From positions 1 to 64,000 of the forward strand of contig JAJEKV010000828.1 of assembly GCA_021234155.1 (NCBI GenBank): a stretch of DNA of 64,000 nucleotides, read 5' to 3'. The DNA is from Isoetes taiwanensis (Eukaryota; Streptophyta; Lycopodiopsida; Isoetales; Isoetaceae). The notes below the pieces were generated by a model. That model was not told the origin of the DNA. It saw only the letters and a list, made by a program, of their open reading frames with translations, and ran no database searches. The position numbers and the translations under genes are program-made. Of this stretch, positions 32,794 through 45,371 are shown piece after piece. The stretch's first letter is position 1. Each line of letters starts with the position of its first letter.

Positions 32794-33400
32794 TCGCCAC
32801 GGATGGTTGTAATATCCGCAAGTGTAGCGTCTCGATTCTGAGGAATTCTTGGCCAAAGAGGCCACGAGAGGATGGAGAAGAAACTTGAGTCTTCAAGGTA
32901 CATCAAAGCAGTTGCTATTCATTAGGCTCTACATTTTTCAAATTAATAAAAGAGCTCTTATACATTATTATATCTTATATGCGAACATCACTACATTATA
33001 TATTGTTGAATAGGTGTTGGATGCACCTAAAGCAACAATAATCACGGCAAAGATCCTCATCGTGACCACGCAAGGTCAACGAGTTAATCTCATAGGCGCC
33101 GCGCTCGGAAGCCATAACGAGATGAATAACTACATGGGGTAATCGAGGGAATCCATCTCGCTGATGATTAGCTATGGATTGCAAATAGGGATCAAGATGA
33201 ATACCTCTCATTATGCATTTATTCGGATCATTGTAAGTCATGAAACAAGTGATGGAGTTGATATTTTCAGCTCGAGCACAGTCACCGCATCACACTCCGT
33301 GCATCGGACTCCTCACACTTTCAAACACTAGAAAGCACTTATATTCATATTCCCTCTAGACCCGCGCCGTTGCCTTCGCAACCATCTTCCCCACAAACAT
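32794..33400. other. No recognised gene; 5' flank of a gag fragment
   Basis: AT-rich, with no motif of note. It could hold the leader or LTR of the retroelement whose gag starts at 33404, but I found no LTR ends. Confidence 0.35.
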
Positions 33401-33403
33401 AGT

Positions 33404-34946
33404 ATGGACTACACTCGGGTTTCTTTTGGTCCCAACCATGTCCAAGAATTCCAGCCTTCTCCATCTTTTCAACCTCTTGTTAATGTCTACAATATTGGTG
33501 ATCTTAAATTGAATGAGGATGGACCACAAGGGATCTTGCCTACTGACACCCAAATTTCTGGATCTCCTGGGTTTACTGTTCCCACGCAAATGCCTTGTTC
33601 GCACCCCGGGAACATCTTGCCGGGACATGCTTATTCTTATGCCCCACCCCTTTACACCCAGGTTGATGTCCCACCATCAAGCGCACACAACCTCAAACTT
33701 ACCTATCCGCTTTTTGGGAATGCTAAAGGAAAGCCCATCCCGATCGAAAGTGCTTTCCGGGCACACATAGAAAATTTGAAGCTACGGTTATCTTAAATGG
33801 CCACTCTCATTACAGCTCAAGTTTCACATTTTCTCAACCACGCTGCGCGGAGCACCTCATCAATGGCTCATGGCCAATAAAAGTCATTGGAAATAAAACT
33901 GGCAAGACATGAAGACAACTTCTCTGTCATATTATAGTACCACCGATGATGATCAACAACTTCTCAAGCAACTCAATGACCTTCAACAACAACCCACGGA
34001 GTCTGCCCGTGATTTTGCTGATCATCTGCATATCTTGTTTGCAAGTTCAAGGAATACCCCACGCAGAGTCAGATCTTAGTTTGGCCTCTGCAGGGCCTCC
34101 CTCCCGCGATTCGTCTTATGACAAAATACTTGCGACCCAAGATGCTGGACCACGCTATCGAACCCATGGTATTCCTCTCACAGATCTCCCTTTCATTCCT
34201 CCTATTATGGTTCCACAAAACACGGTTCAACCTCATCAATCTACCCCACCACAAAGAAGTCAAATTTTATGCCACATTTGTATGTATCAAGGCCATCTAG
34301 CCAATGAATGCAATTCTACTAATGGTCCTCCTCACTGCAAACGTTGCAATATGTGCAATCATACTCTTGAAGAATGCAGCACTCTCATCCCATGCCTTTT
34401 CACCAAAAATGGCCTTTCAAGTTCAAACAACGCCAAAGCAATATCAGCGCCTCGGCTTATCCACAACAACAACAATATCCACAACCTCGGCCACCTCGGC
34501 AATCATGAGGCCAAAGCTCATGCACTCCTTTTGATCCTGCGAAGCTCAATGTTATCATCATCGAGGAGTGGGGCCACACCACCACGCGTGCCCACAACTC
34601 CCTCAAGTTCAAGTTCAAGTCCAACTTCCAAGCACTAACCAAATGGCGGGTGCGTCTCACGTTGAAAAACCCACCTCGCGCACCTCAATAGCGAGAGGAC
34701 CCAACAAGCTCCTCCCACCTGATGTATTGGACCAACAAGCTCAAGAAGAGATCTATCAAGCTCTCAACCCTCTCGGTACAACAGTCCAACTGGGTTGGTC
34801 CGGTCTCACGCCGACACCTCGGTATTCCCCGTTTGATGCTCACGCCTCATGACACGCATCCTGCTTTTGCAGTAGACATTGTCCCTCATGAGGAATGTAA
34901 GATGGTATATTTTGCCCCTGATCTAGATGAAGAAAGTTCACGCTAA
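33404..34946 (+). pseudogene. LTR retrotransposon gag with two zinc knuckles, broken
   Basis: The first frame (33404-33796) starts MDYTRVSFGPNHVQEFQPS. It is followed in other frames by a gag-like core (LKQLNDLQQQPTESARDFAD, 33960-34020). Next is a zinc knuckle CHICMYQGHLANEC, which fits CX2CX4HX4C, then a second cysteine cluster CKRCNMCNHTLEEC (34270-34375). The later frame ends at 34946. Gag forms the particle that packages element RNA. No protease, integrase or RT follows, so the element is truncated. The superfamily (copia or gypsy) cannot be told from gag alone. Confidence 0.7.
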
Positions 34947-35135
34947 TTTTTAGTACAATATATTTGAGCACGGGAATGATAGTAACACAGTGAATATTGA
35001 AATAAGCATGGTTATAAGGGTACAAATGACAATGGCTGTTTGATTCCTTATACACATTAAAATATTAGGGTTGCAATATCTTTTCACAATGGCTTGGAGC
35101 CATTTGTTGTTTGAATTTATAGAAACCACCAAAGA

Positions 35136-35409
35136 TGGTGGAGACTGATACAACAAGGCACTAAGTGGCGGATCCGCCATAGCGACCGGATCCATGCCCT
35201 ATAAAAGACAAGAAATATTGTACAGGAATTTGAGATGCTTATGAGTTGTTCTGTTGAACAAGCTTGGGCTCTCGGGAATGCTAAGATATAATAACTGAAG
35301 TTATATTCAGTTGATATTATTATTGTTAGTTCCATGTTATAGTCTATATAGTTGAATTGTATCTAGTATTGAAAGCATCTTCTAATTGATTTATTTCTTA
35401 TCATCTTCA
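35136..35409 (+). mobile_element. Candidate LTR followed by a primer-binding-site remnant
   Basis: The TG...CA segment has a TATA-like ccctataaaag near 35200 and ends ...tcatcttca. Just after it comes attggtatccgcgg, whose first part matches the start of the initiator-methionine tRNA site TGGTATCAGAGC. A 5' LTR position is implied, but what follows is a copy of the PLAT gene end, not retroelement sequence. The 5' limit is uncertain. Confidence 0.55.
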
Positions 35410-35443
35410 ATTGGTATCCGCGGTAATTTTGTTCCATTTGTTC

Positions 35444-35735
35444 CATTTGTTTGGTGCCCATGGATTCGATTTGTTTGGTAGCGCTTCAGCCAATGCCACT
35501 ACTAACATTGCCATTGTTGGAAGCTGCGCTTAGATCGATCGATCTAATCCATCTACTTAGATCGATCGTTCGATCTAACCTATCTATGTTTCGCTCCTCA
35601 CTCAAGCTTGATTATCTATGTATGGCATCATAATAAGCAAAATATAAATGTGTAATCTAAGTTATCCCTCATTGATAATAATAATTTATAATAAGTAAAT
35701 ATAAATGTGTAATCCTTGTTGATAATTCTTTGGCT
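35444..35735 (+). pseudogene. Short PLAT gene-end copy
   Basis: The copy begins within the codons for HMFGAHGLDLFG of the PLAT gene (ccatttgtttggtgcccatgg). It keeps the end of the coding sequence with a small deletion before the stop, the stem-loop at 35557-35578 and about 150 bp of 3' flank. It starts about 30 bp after the candidate LTR. Confidence 0.8.
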
Positions 35736-38479
35736 CTTGCCCTTTCCTCTCTCTCTCTTCTTCTGCTGCAGAATCAGTTTCTTCACTACCAGATTCCTTT
35801 TTACCATGATTTTCAGTACTCTACCGGAGTAAGGGCTCTTTGCCTTTTCCTTCATCTTACGCCTTGAAAGCTGCCGGGTCTACAATATCGAGTTTATCCA
35901 CCTTTAAAGCTTGCATGATTCTAGCCTTCCGCGGTGAATCCAATCTCTCCATCAAATATCTTGGTGCTATTGAGGGTGGGTTAGTGCAAATGCGCGCCAT
36001 CTTTTTCTACTGGCTCACGATACCAGCGACAAATGATAATAGCAAGAATCAAATCTATTTACCTCTCAATCCGGCCCAAGCATCGTTGGAGTAATAGCAA
36101 ATTGCTTCTGCAGCTTTTTCTTGATCCAGTCGAGATCTGCACTTTGGTCAATCCACCTTGACTTCGACTCCAATCACGCAATCTTCCACTGCACCCCCAC
36201 GCTTTCCGGATAATTACGGATCGCCCCTCTATCTTTACGTTGTTCGGCCTCCTCTTGTCTTCTCTGCAGTCGCGGTTGGGTGATCTGCTTACCAATACGG
36301 ACTGACCCCACCGCTTTGTATTGACACGCGTTAATGCGTGCTGACCAAATATATTCTCCGTGATTCTCCAACATGTTCGGGGAGGCGGCAGAAGGGCAAA
36401 AGGAAGAAACGAGGAAGGCAAAGGAGAAGCCGATTGTTGCTAAGAAACCAAGCATGATTAGCGAGATAGGCGAGGAAGCAAAGTAGAAAGGATTTTTCTT
36501 GAAATAGTGGTAAGCAAAGGCCAATCAATTGGTTAGGATTAACAAAGCGAGAATCGTGAGCCATGTTCGAGGATTGAGGCCGATCTTTGAACGCGTCTGG
36601 GATTGGCCAAGGTTGGATTCCGAGGCGGAGGATGAAGTGCATGCAAATTACGGAACTCAAGGTGGAGAGAAGAAGATTAGTCCGGTGTTAATTAGAGACA
36701 AGAAATAGCAGAAGCGAACCTAGTACCATGCAAATCTGCAAAAATAAAAACCGGTTACAAAGCTTCGAGGCCAAAATTTGAACCAGATGGGAACACCATG
36801 GAAGGAAATCCAAGCGGGGAGGCGACTCGGGAGGCATGCAATGCGACATGAAGGAGGATCGACATCCAAGCATGCAAAACCGCCGCGGTTTCACGGAGAC
36901 CTCAATCAATGCGAGGCTAAGATAAAATTGCTAGGGCAAACCATGTGAGGATAGAACTGGCGAGAAAAAGCTAAAGGCAAGAACCAACCGAAGAACACAA
37001 AGGCGGAACTAGATTAGAAAAAGAATCGCCCGAGTAAATAAGGAGATCCGATGTCCCACCGAAATTTCTTCCCCCCGCACATAAACATGCCGATGCTACA
37101 TGCAAGGAAACCATGACATAAAGACCAAAGCCATGAACATAAAATCAAGCTTGTAAGCAAATCAACCCCTCGATAAGTCGCAATCAAAATCAAATTGTCC
37201 AATATGAAATCAACCAAATCTATTATACAACTTGATGGTCCTCCAAAGCATGCGATCCCTGTCCTCCCCCCAAAGATGAGATACTCCAACATATAAGCCT
37301 TGTTAGAATTTTAAAACATAAAAAGCTACGGGTAGAATTTGCAAAAGAGAAAGCATCGGTGAGAATGTGTGTTGCTTCGAGGAGGGCTGAGAGAAAATTG
37401 GTCTTAAAGATCCTTTGTGAGGATGTCCATATAAGAGATGGCGAGAAAAGCCAACCTTGAGCGATCTTTTCGAAGAAAAATCAGGTGGGTAGAGAGGGGA
37501 AGCAATGGATAAGGAAAGAGATGGGTGAGTAGAGGGTAGGACATGGGCATACAAAGTATATTCCACAATCTAAAGAAACTTTTATTAAAGACTCAATCCA
37601 CAATCTATATTCCACTCACTATAATTCAGGTCCAATCTATAAAATATAATCCACAAAGCACAAAGTATAAATCCTTAACCACAATTTAACGGCCACAAAT
37701 GCAAAACCACAAAGCCGGCACAAATGCAAAACCACAAACCACGAGAACACAATATAAAATTTCCCCAATCCACAAACCAAAACATGCAACCACAAACCAC
37801 AAACTACAGAACACAGAACACAATATAAAATTCACTCAATTCACAAACCAAGACACCCAACTCATAAACCAAATCCATTTAACCCCAAACTACAAATCAT
37901 AAACCACAAACAGCAAATCCAACTATATAAACTACAATCTAAATTCACAAACTCTAAATCACAAACTCTAAATGTTATCTTCTTCTAGCATTGAAGAATT
38001 CTTTTTGAAGCGTGCTTATAAAAACTCAATCAATCTATCCTTACCTTTTTAACATCATGCAAAAACCATTACTTTCTGACCATAACTTGACTTTGCCCAT
38101 TTTGAACATGACTCTTTTCCTCATAGATTGCCCCTGTAAATGCTTTCGAGAAAAGTCTCTTTCTTTTCTTTTTGAGCTCTCAATCTATAGGATTGTTTAT
38201 TCTCCACCTTTGATCCCCAATACTTGCGCATCTCTAATGGATCCACAAGCGTTTCCTCATGCTTTAACAAATCCACTGTATGATAATCCACCATCATTCA
38301 AGACAATTTTTCCATTTCTACAACCATGAAATTTAAGAGACCAAAGATTGAACCAACTCTACAAGGTCAAAAATCAATGAAACAAAATCGGCACTACATA
38401 TAGCAAAAGCTTTGCGGTGTTGACTTCTTCCATTAGTAAGGTGCAGTCACGGGTTTAGTCCAGGGGAGGAACATTTTGA
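35736..38479. other. Unassigned stretch
   Basis: Minus-strand open frames at 36059-36660, 36688-36909, 37014-37292 and 37303-37566 show no family I recognise. The part from 38000 on might be the 5' region of the LINE that follows, but no endonuclease motif was found. It contains a CACAAA-rich low-complexity tract, listed separately. Confidence 0.35.
37560..37980. repeat. CACAAA-rich low-complexity tract
   Basis: About 420 bp are built from irregular repeats of accacaaa, aatccaca, caatataaaat and cacaaaccaa words. The plus strand is nearly free of G. A 67-codon frame here (37699-37902) is a composition artefact. Confidence 0.7.
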
Positions 38480-40657
38480 CTAATGTTGCCGCAACTTATG
38501 AGGGCCTTTATTGGGCGGAAGAACGAGAATCAAGGTGTTGCCTATCTTAAAGCTTGACTTTGCCAAAGCTTACGATAGTGTCCAGATTGGGAGTTCTTAT
38601 GCGCCATGATGTTAGCATTGAGGAACGTGGTCCACGCTTTGAGAGGCAGGTCATGCCATAGGTCAGCATGGGCTACGGTGGTGTGCGGGGTGAACCCTGC
38701 CTTTTTCTCCTTAGGGCGAGGGTCGCGTCGGGGGTGCCCTTTGGCGCCGTTTTGTTTCTGATTGTGGCGGAGAGCCTTTGTCGCGATTGATTTTTTAGGC
38801 TGGAGTGGAGGAGGAGTGGTGGATGGGCCGGATGCGGGGGATGGTAGCCGCCAGATTATTAACCGGTTCGATGATACTTTCCTCTTCTTGGTGGCGAAAG
38901 AGGAATTTGTGGAATGTGAAGGGTTTGTTGGATACTTTCTCCTTGGCCTCGGGCATTCTTCTAAATTGGGGTAAGTGCTCCATTATGGGCCCGGTGACTC
39001 AGCCTCCCCTTGTTTGGCTCTATTCCTTGGAAGGTGCTTCAGGTAATGTGTGTACCTAAGTTGGGTATTCCCTTTGGAGGGATGTTTCCATGGGAGGGTG
39101 TGGGATGAGATTTTGCAATGCAGAAACACACCTCAATTGGTGGAAGGGTAGCAAGTTGTCCATGGCAGGTAGGATCACTATTGCCAAGCGGTACTTTGTA
39201 GCACTCTCATGTATACAGCATCTGCGATGCTAGCTCCTGAGGGTAAGATACTGGCGTTTGGATAAGATTGTTTGAAATTTTGTGTGGGGGGGGGATGATG
39301 AAGGGGCGGTTGTTAAAGTGGCTTGGTGGAGTGTCTCCGCCCGGGGAGGATGGGGGCTTGGCCATTCGGATTTGGGCTGATAGTAAGGTGCTGGTCTCCA
39401 AGTTTGTTTGGAGCATTTTTGCGGGGATGGAGCATCTTCTCACAGTGCTTGGCTGTTGCATTGATCTCTTCGCCATTGTGTGGCATTTGGGAATGCATTG
39501 CATGTGGAGTTGCCACAGGCACTGTTGTATGGTCTCGGCCTTTCCCAGCCATCCCCTTTTCTCCGCGAGTGTTGCGGGCTTGGGATCGTAATGCGTGTGC
39601 TCTTCGGCTAGATTATGCACCTGTTTATCACCACCCCCTGGCATTTGCCCTGATGGCCATCGTGTGCATGTAGCCGGACCTTGTGAACCCGTTGGAGGCG
39701 GTGCTGTGTGCTCACCTTTGGAGGATTGGTATTGGGGTGGTCAGCTAGCTTCATGGGAGTTCTTCGAGCCGCTTTTAGCACGAGGGCAAGGTAGGGCTAT
39801 CACGGGAGCGCGTGGCGGGGTATTCCGCTACACATACCTATAGTCCCTCGAGATTGGTGGTGCAGGTTTGGAAGGTTCATCCGGATATTTGTTGTCTTCT
39901 TGCTTTGTGCGGTCTTCTTACCGGTGCCGGCTATTCATGACACCCTTTGCCCCTTGCCAGGCAAGTGGTCTGCGCGGCTTCAGGGTTCGATGATAATTTC
40001 GGTTTGGATGTGGACATGGAGCTCCACTTCCCCACCGAAGGTTAGGGTTATACGTGGCGGAGTGGTGCCCGCCAGATCGGGGTGAATGCCCTTGTGAGTC
40101 GTCGGTTTAGGCGGGTGTGAGCCCTCTACGCGCCCTTGTTGTGGCCTTCATCGTGGGAGAATGGAGCATTATGCGGTTTTATGCCCTCACTTGCGGTGTG
40201 CTGGGATTGGGTTAGGGCTCTGTTTCGGGTGAGATTGACTTTAGCCAGCCGATTGCTTCATGTGTATCTCGGGTGCTTGGCAGCTCTTGCGGCGGCAAAC
40301 CTGCATCTGTCGCGTGGCTTGGTTGGTGTGGCTGATTTGGAAGCGGCGGTTGTGGATCTTCGGGGGATTCACTACCGCGGCCTCTCACGATTCTCGAGGG
40401 TACAAGCTATTTCAAAGCTTCTCCGGTGTTCGGGGAGTAGTAGAGCGGAAGTTTGCCATTTGGCGGGACTTCTTGGTATTGTAGATGGTGATGGTGATGG
40501 TTTGTTGGCCAGAGTTGCAGTTTTTTTACGTGAGTTTGTTGTGGTGTCGAGGTATCGTTGTCTCTTTGGGGCAGATTCTCCTTCCTCCTCACTTGCTTTG
40601 TAACATTATCATTCTTTTAATATATTGATGACACAAGTTCTTCAAAAAAAGCTTTGC
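38480..40657 (+). pseudogene. LINE (L1-type) reverse transcriptase, 5'-truncated and broken
   Basis: The plus strand reads LKLDFAKAYDSV (38548 on), the LINE RT motif. Then come RFDDTFLFL (about 38865), which stands for the catalytic F-ADD box with the alanine missing, and SGILLNWGKCSIMG. WKGSKLSMAGRITIAKRYF and the later GGLAIRIWADSKVLVSKFVW (39350-39420) match the C-terminal region of plant L1 elements. Frames change often. The element ends in ttttaatatattgatgacac...ttcaaaaaaa near 40657, like plant LINE 3' ends. No endonuclease domain was found, so the copy is 5'-truncated, as is usual for LINEs. Confidence 0.85.
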
Positions 40658-40659
40658 CG

Positions 40660-40945
40660 CAAGCTCTAGCTATGATCGACAATCTTTGTGCTATGATCCT
40701 AAAGCTATGATCCACAAGATATGGCTATGCTTCCGCAATCTCTTTTAGGTCTTTTCACAAGGTCAAAAATCAATGGAAACAAAATCGCAAGCCTTTGCAT
40801 ATAGCAAAAGCTTTTCTCAAAAGCTTTTCCCCGATAATTCGGCAAGCTATGATCCGCCAATCTACGTTTTGGTGGCTATGATCCACAAGATCTATTTGGC
40901 TATGATCCACAAGCTACGATCCACAAGATCCGCTATTCTTCTCCG
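40660..40945. repeat. Imperfect short repeats (gctatgatccacaagat)
   Basis: About eight copies of a gctatgatcc(acaag)-like word are spread irregularly over ~285 bp, directly after the LINE end. The spacing is not constant, so this is a degraded minisatellite at best. Confidence 0.7.
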
Positions 40946-41275
40946 CCATAGTCTCTATTTTAGGTCTTTTTTGGTGTTTTTTTTTTTTTTTGGCAGTCCA
41001 TGTTATTTTGGTCTCGTGGCATTTGGCTTGTGTGGCAAATTCAAAAGGTCCTATTCTCGAGAAAAGATATCATGCCAAAGAGAGGGAATTTTATTTTTGC
41101 ACTATCATAAATGCTAAATGATTTGAATTTTTTGTGTGTACAAAACCACAATCTTGAACTATGTTGTGGGCTATTTTGTGGTGCAAAAATGAGCCCAGAA
41201 TTGAGAGACACCATATCATGAATCCACCCGTAAATGGTTGTCGCTGGCAGCCGCACATAAATCTGAAGGTTTCGC
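40946..41275. other. No recognised gene
   Basis: AT-rich spacer between the short repeats and the next PLAT-flank copy. It contains a 15-base T run at about 40976-40990. Confidence 0.4.
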
Positions 41276-41476
41276 TTATGCTCTAGCGTTTGGAGTGCCT
41301 AGATTGCTTTAGAAAGGAAGTTTGTATATGATGTAGAAGGGTAATGGGCCTTTATTCTGGATAAATTAAAGAAATTAGAAATGTGTGTTGGGCAATGTCT
41401 CATGCATGTGTAGGGGTTGTGGGTCTATATCTTTGAATATCACATGTCATATTCGATGGCATAGTTGGAGTTGATT
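41276..41476 (+). repeat. PLAT 3'-flank copy, internal part only
   Basis: Matches the part ctctagcgtttggagtgcctag ... gatggcatagttggagttgatt of the PLAT 3' flank (27447-27645). It is the first segment of the duplicated block 41276-42990. Confidence 0.8.
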
Positions 41477-41483
41477 CCTCTTT

Positions 41484-42340
41484 CAGATTTTGAGGTATGT
41501 TGGCCTCACAAGTTGGTATTTAGCCCTCAGTTTGGTGAAAAGGCTCTGAACTGCTTTTCCTCACTTGCTTATGGCCGTTGATATATCAAAGGGATTTTGA
41601 GTGTATGCATCAACTTCAATTTTGAAGCGTCCGGATGAGATATTGCAATTTAGATGGTTTGATTTCAATGAAACTTTGCATGTCCTCTGACAAACAGCCT
41701 CTTTTAGAAGAGAGAGTCCATAGTTTATTTGAAGGTGATGGGCAGAGTAGGATATAGATTTGCTTTTGGGGAAAGATTTAGAAAAGGATTGGAGAATTAT
41801 GCAATTTTTAAAGCGTGGCCATAATCGAAATACCCTCTTTTAGATTTTGAGATTTCTTTGGCCCGACGCTGAGGACAAATTGGTTGCCATAGTTGGTATT
41901 TAGCCCTCGGTTTGGTGAAAAAAGCTCTAACTATTTTCCCTCGGTTGATTATGGCCGCCGATATACTAAAGGGCTTTTGAGTGTATATGTCCTCAACTTG
42001 AATTTTTGAGCCATCGAATTCGATATTGCAATTTAGACGGTCTGATTTCAATGAAACTTTGCATGTCCTCTGATAACCGCCTATTATAGAAGAGAGTCTA
42101 GAGTTTATTTGAAGTCAATGGGCAGAGTAGGATATGGATTTTCTTTTTGAGAAAAGGTTTAGAAAGGATTGGTGATCTATGCATTTTCTAAAGTGTGGCC
42201 ATAATTGAAATAGCCATCTTTAAGATTTTGAGATACGTTGGCCACACAAGCAAGACTAATTGGTTGCCACAATTGGTATTTAGCCCTCAGTTTGGTGAAA
42301 AGACTCTTGAACTGTTTTCCCTTAGTTGCTTATGGCCATC
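41484..42340. repeat. Tandem array of a ~378-bp unit, array B
   Basis: Units start at 41591 and 41971 (ggg-ttttgagtgtat), preceded by the last ~105 bp of another unit. The sequence matches array A at 30282-31300 with scattered differences, many at CTG/CG sites (cctctgacaaac here, cctcgacaaac there). Confidence 0.85.
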
Positions 42341-42999
42341 AATATGGCCAATCATAAAATACTTAGGCAAGAGTCATATAGTTATGAAGGTCATATGTTT
42401 GTGTGCCTATGGCCATTCGAAGCAAAGAGGCATTAATAAGAGGATAAGAGTAGCCACTTTTTTGCTCTCAAGAGTGCTTTCAAGAATTGTGTACATATAT
42501 GGACGTCACCACCATCATATGATACTTTTTCCTGCTATTCTGATATACTTTAGGAGCCTTGCTCCAAATTCAACTCCGTAAACAAGGCTTTACTTTGCAA
42601 CGTGCCATTATTTCTTCACTCCTTTCCAAAATTGTATCTCTATAAATTCAAATTCATTGTTTGCAAAAAGCCTATTTAGAGACAATAGTTGTATCCAGGG
42701 GCAATTCTGCCATACTGACATGCTCTAGGAATCTTGCTTCAAATTTAATTCCATGAAGAAGGCTTTATTTTGCAATGTGTCTGTATTTCTTCACTTCGTC
42801 CCTATTCTCTAGGCCATAATCCCAATCAGCTATTTTCATCTCATTCAAACATTTGTTTAGTCTCTTAACTAAATCTTCATGCATTCTAAGGAATTGAAAT
42901 TGATTGCTTGCAAAGATTCCTTAACATTTAGAGTCAATCGTTGTATGCACAAGCAATTTACTGTGATGCTACATTATTTGTTAAGGCACAAAGATCAAG
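42341..42999. repeat. Tail of the duplicated block, copy B
   Basis: Second copy of 31301-31740, with the same aaagaggcattaataagaggataagag and ggacgtcaccaccatcatatgat phrases. It is longer than copy A through an internal duplication. Confidence 0.75.
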
Positions 43000-43620
43000 C
43001 CTTCTCAGCATACAAATTATTTGAATGAGAAGTTGAAAGGCAAACTGGGAAAAGGATTAAATGTGTCAGACCTGACAGAGGCGGTGAATTTTTGTCAGGG
43101 GCTTTTAACAAACACTGCATGGAACATGGAATCAAGAGACAACTCACTTGTAGGTTCACACCTCAACAAAATGGCATACCGGAGAGGAAAAACAGAACTA
43201 TTCTCAATGTTGTTCGATCCATGCTCAAGCAATCGGGTATGCCTAATTTCTTATGGGAAGAAACTGTGAAAACAACTGTTCTTTTGCAAAACAAACTGCC
43301 CTCTGCAAGCATTCAAGGGAAAACACCTGAAGAAATGTGGAATAGAAATATTTCCTCTTTTGAAATGTTTAAAACTTATGGCTGCCTAGGATATGCTCAT
43401 GTACCTCAGGAATTGAGGAAAAAGCTAGATGACAGGGCTATTAGTGGCAAAATATGATGAACAAGCAAAGGCCTATAGAATGTATGTACCAGACAAAAGA
43501 CAAATAATTATCGCCAGGGACATGGTGTTCAATGAGGATGTGGTCTACAAGAAGGGAATAAAAGTAATCGCAATCTTTATTATAATGTTTTGGCGTGGGT
43601 CTTCAATGGAGACCTAATTT
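43000..43620 (+). pseudogene. Ty1/copia integrase fragment
   Basis: The frame at 43092-43457 is open and gives the C-terminal half of a copia integrase core: HCMEHGIKRQLTCRFTPQQN, GIPERKNRTILNVVRSMLKQ, LWEETVKTTVLLQNKLPS and YGCLGYAHVPQELRKKLDD. The CVRPDRGGEF block precedes it in another frame near 43060. After a shift, YDEQAKAYRMYVPDKRQIII and ARDMVFNEDVVYKK follow. The enzyme would insert element cDNA into the genome. Flanking gag, protease and RT are absent. The piece is much less decayed than the copia material at 14-18 kb. Confidence 0.9.
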
Positions 43621-45371
43621 GGACCCGATAGGATTTGATATGTTGTCATTATGGTTGAGATTTGATGCAAAGACAATTTAGGTGATTTTAGGGTTATAGC
43701 TCGATGGATTTTCTCTTACGTAGCGTGGGTTTTCTCGCTTGCTTCCCCGGCATCGGCTATTATTTTTCTTCTTGTTGTTATTCTTTGGGCCGCTTTTAGA
43801 GAAGGAGCTATAAACCGGAGTGATCCGGGGTTCAAAAAATACTGGATAAAACCCTTTGTTTGTCCGGGTCCACTTTAGAAATTCTTTGGTCTAAATTTTT
43901 GATGCCGGAAAAACTGATAGAAAAAAAACATAGTTTAATGTAAAAATCCAGATATTTGTATCTTGTTATAATATATCCCACGTGATTTTATATAGGCGGA
44001 AATATATCCGGGTGAAGGCCGTGGAGTTTTTTTGAACCCCGGAGTGATCCCGCCATTGACCAAGCATGGCCTCTCGGACATCCTTCCGCCCGATTAGAGC
44101 ATTCTCATCGAAAAACCGCGGTTCCGTGGTTCCGGCATTCTCGTAATCAAAGTAGGGTTTCTCTTTGGATGTGTGGAGCGGAAACATATGGTTCTTGGCA
44201 GGTTTTTGGTAATTCCTTAGAAATCTAAGAAGAAAGCAAAGCTTGGTTGAGTATGTCCTGAAAGGGATGTGAGTCATGTCGTAAGCCACGATCAAAAGCT
44301 TACTTTCACACCTTTGGGCTTTGGTATGCTTAACGTATTTGTGGACTGATAGGTATGCTTATCGATTCTAGATTTTTGTTCTTGGGCCATTTGCAAGTAA
44401 TTGCTTGGAAACCGCTTTGCTAAAAGCTAGATTTTTATGGGATGTTATGCTTTTAATCAGTAATCTTTAGAGAGAGCCGTGAGCACATTAATTAAGGCAT
44501 GCTATTGGCATGTTTTCTACTGCCTGGCACACAGTTGACTGTTTCTTCATCATCATTAATATTTAGAAAGAACCTAAAAACATCAAGGTAGGCCATTTGC
44601 ATATTTTCTATCGCGATATTTTCTCGCCATTTGCATATTTGCATCAAGGTTACAGAGTGGTCAATTTCCAAATTCAGCTCATAAAGAAGTATCTCAATTG
44701 TCATGCTTCGCAGTGTGTGCATAACAATGCTATAGGTAGGCAATCGCGTTATAAGTTTATGACTCAATTTTACACTTCCTACTTCATTAAAGACAAAGAA
44801 AGAAAATCAAATGGAAATGTTGGCATTGTTTCCCATTTCTCGTGTATGATAAGATTGAAAATTCTATTTCCTTAGTGTGTTAAATTATGTTCTTAAGTCA
44901 GGTAATACCATTAAATTTAGTTGGTTGATGCAGGGGACATTCTTTGACATGGCTTGGAATAATGCAAATACATGTCAATGAGGACTCATGAGGCAAACAA
45001 GTGGAGATGGCTCTCTTGAGCCGACCCTTCTAGAGCAAGTGAGTCTCTCGTGTGAATGGTTGAGGGCTAATAACGGTGCACATATTTTTGTTAGTCGTAT
45101 AAACGTATGGCCATGTAGGAGATGCGCATTGACCTTTCGAAATGAATAAAGTTGGGGTTTATTGCGTGGTTAATAGAAAACCAAGCCGCGATCGAACGGA
45201 TTCTTTTTGAGCTACATGTAGGAACCTTTTCTACAAACGAATGGATGTTAATGGTCCAAAGTGGACTGACCCCCGCGAACCGGTTATATATAAAGTTATG
45301 GGAGGCTTTCCTTTTTGCCGCTTTTCGCCTAATGCTTTTGTTATTCCCTTAGGGCTGCTACAAAATTAATA
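43621..45371. other. No recognised gene
   Basis: Frames at minus 43966-44295, minus 44492-44767 and plus 44597-44875 are unrecognised. The last two overlap on opposite strands. A gccatttgcatattt phrase is repeated near 44591 and 44626. Confidence 0.35.
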
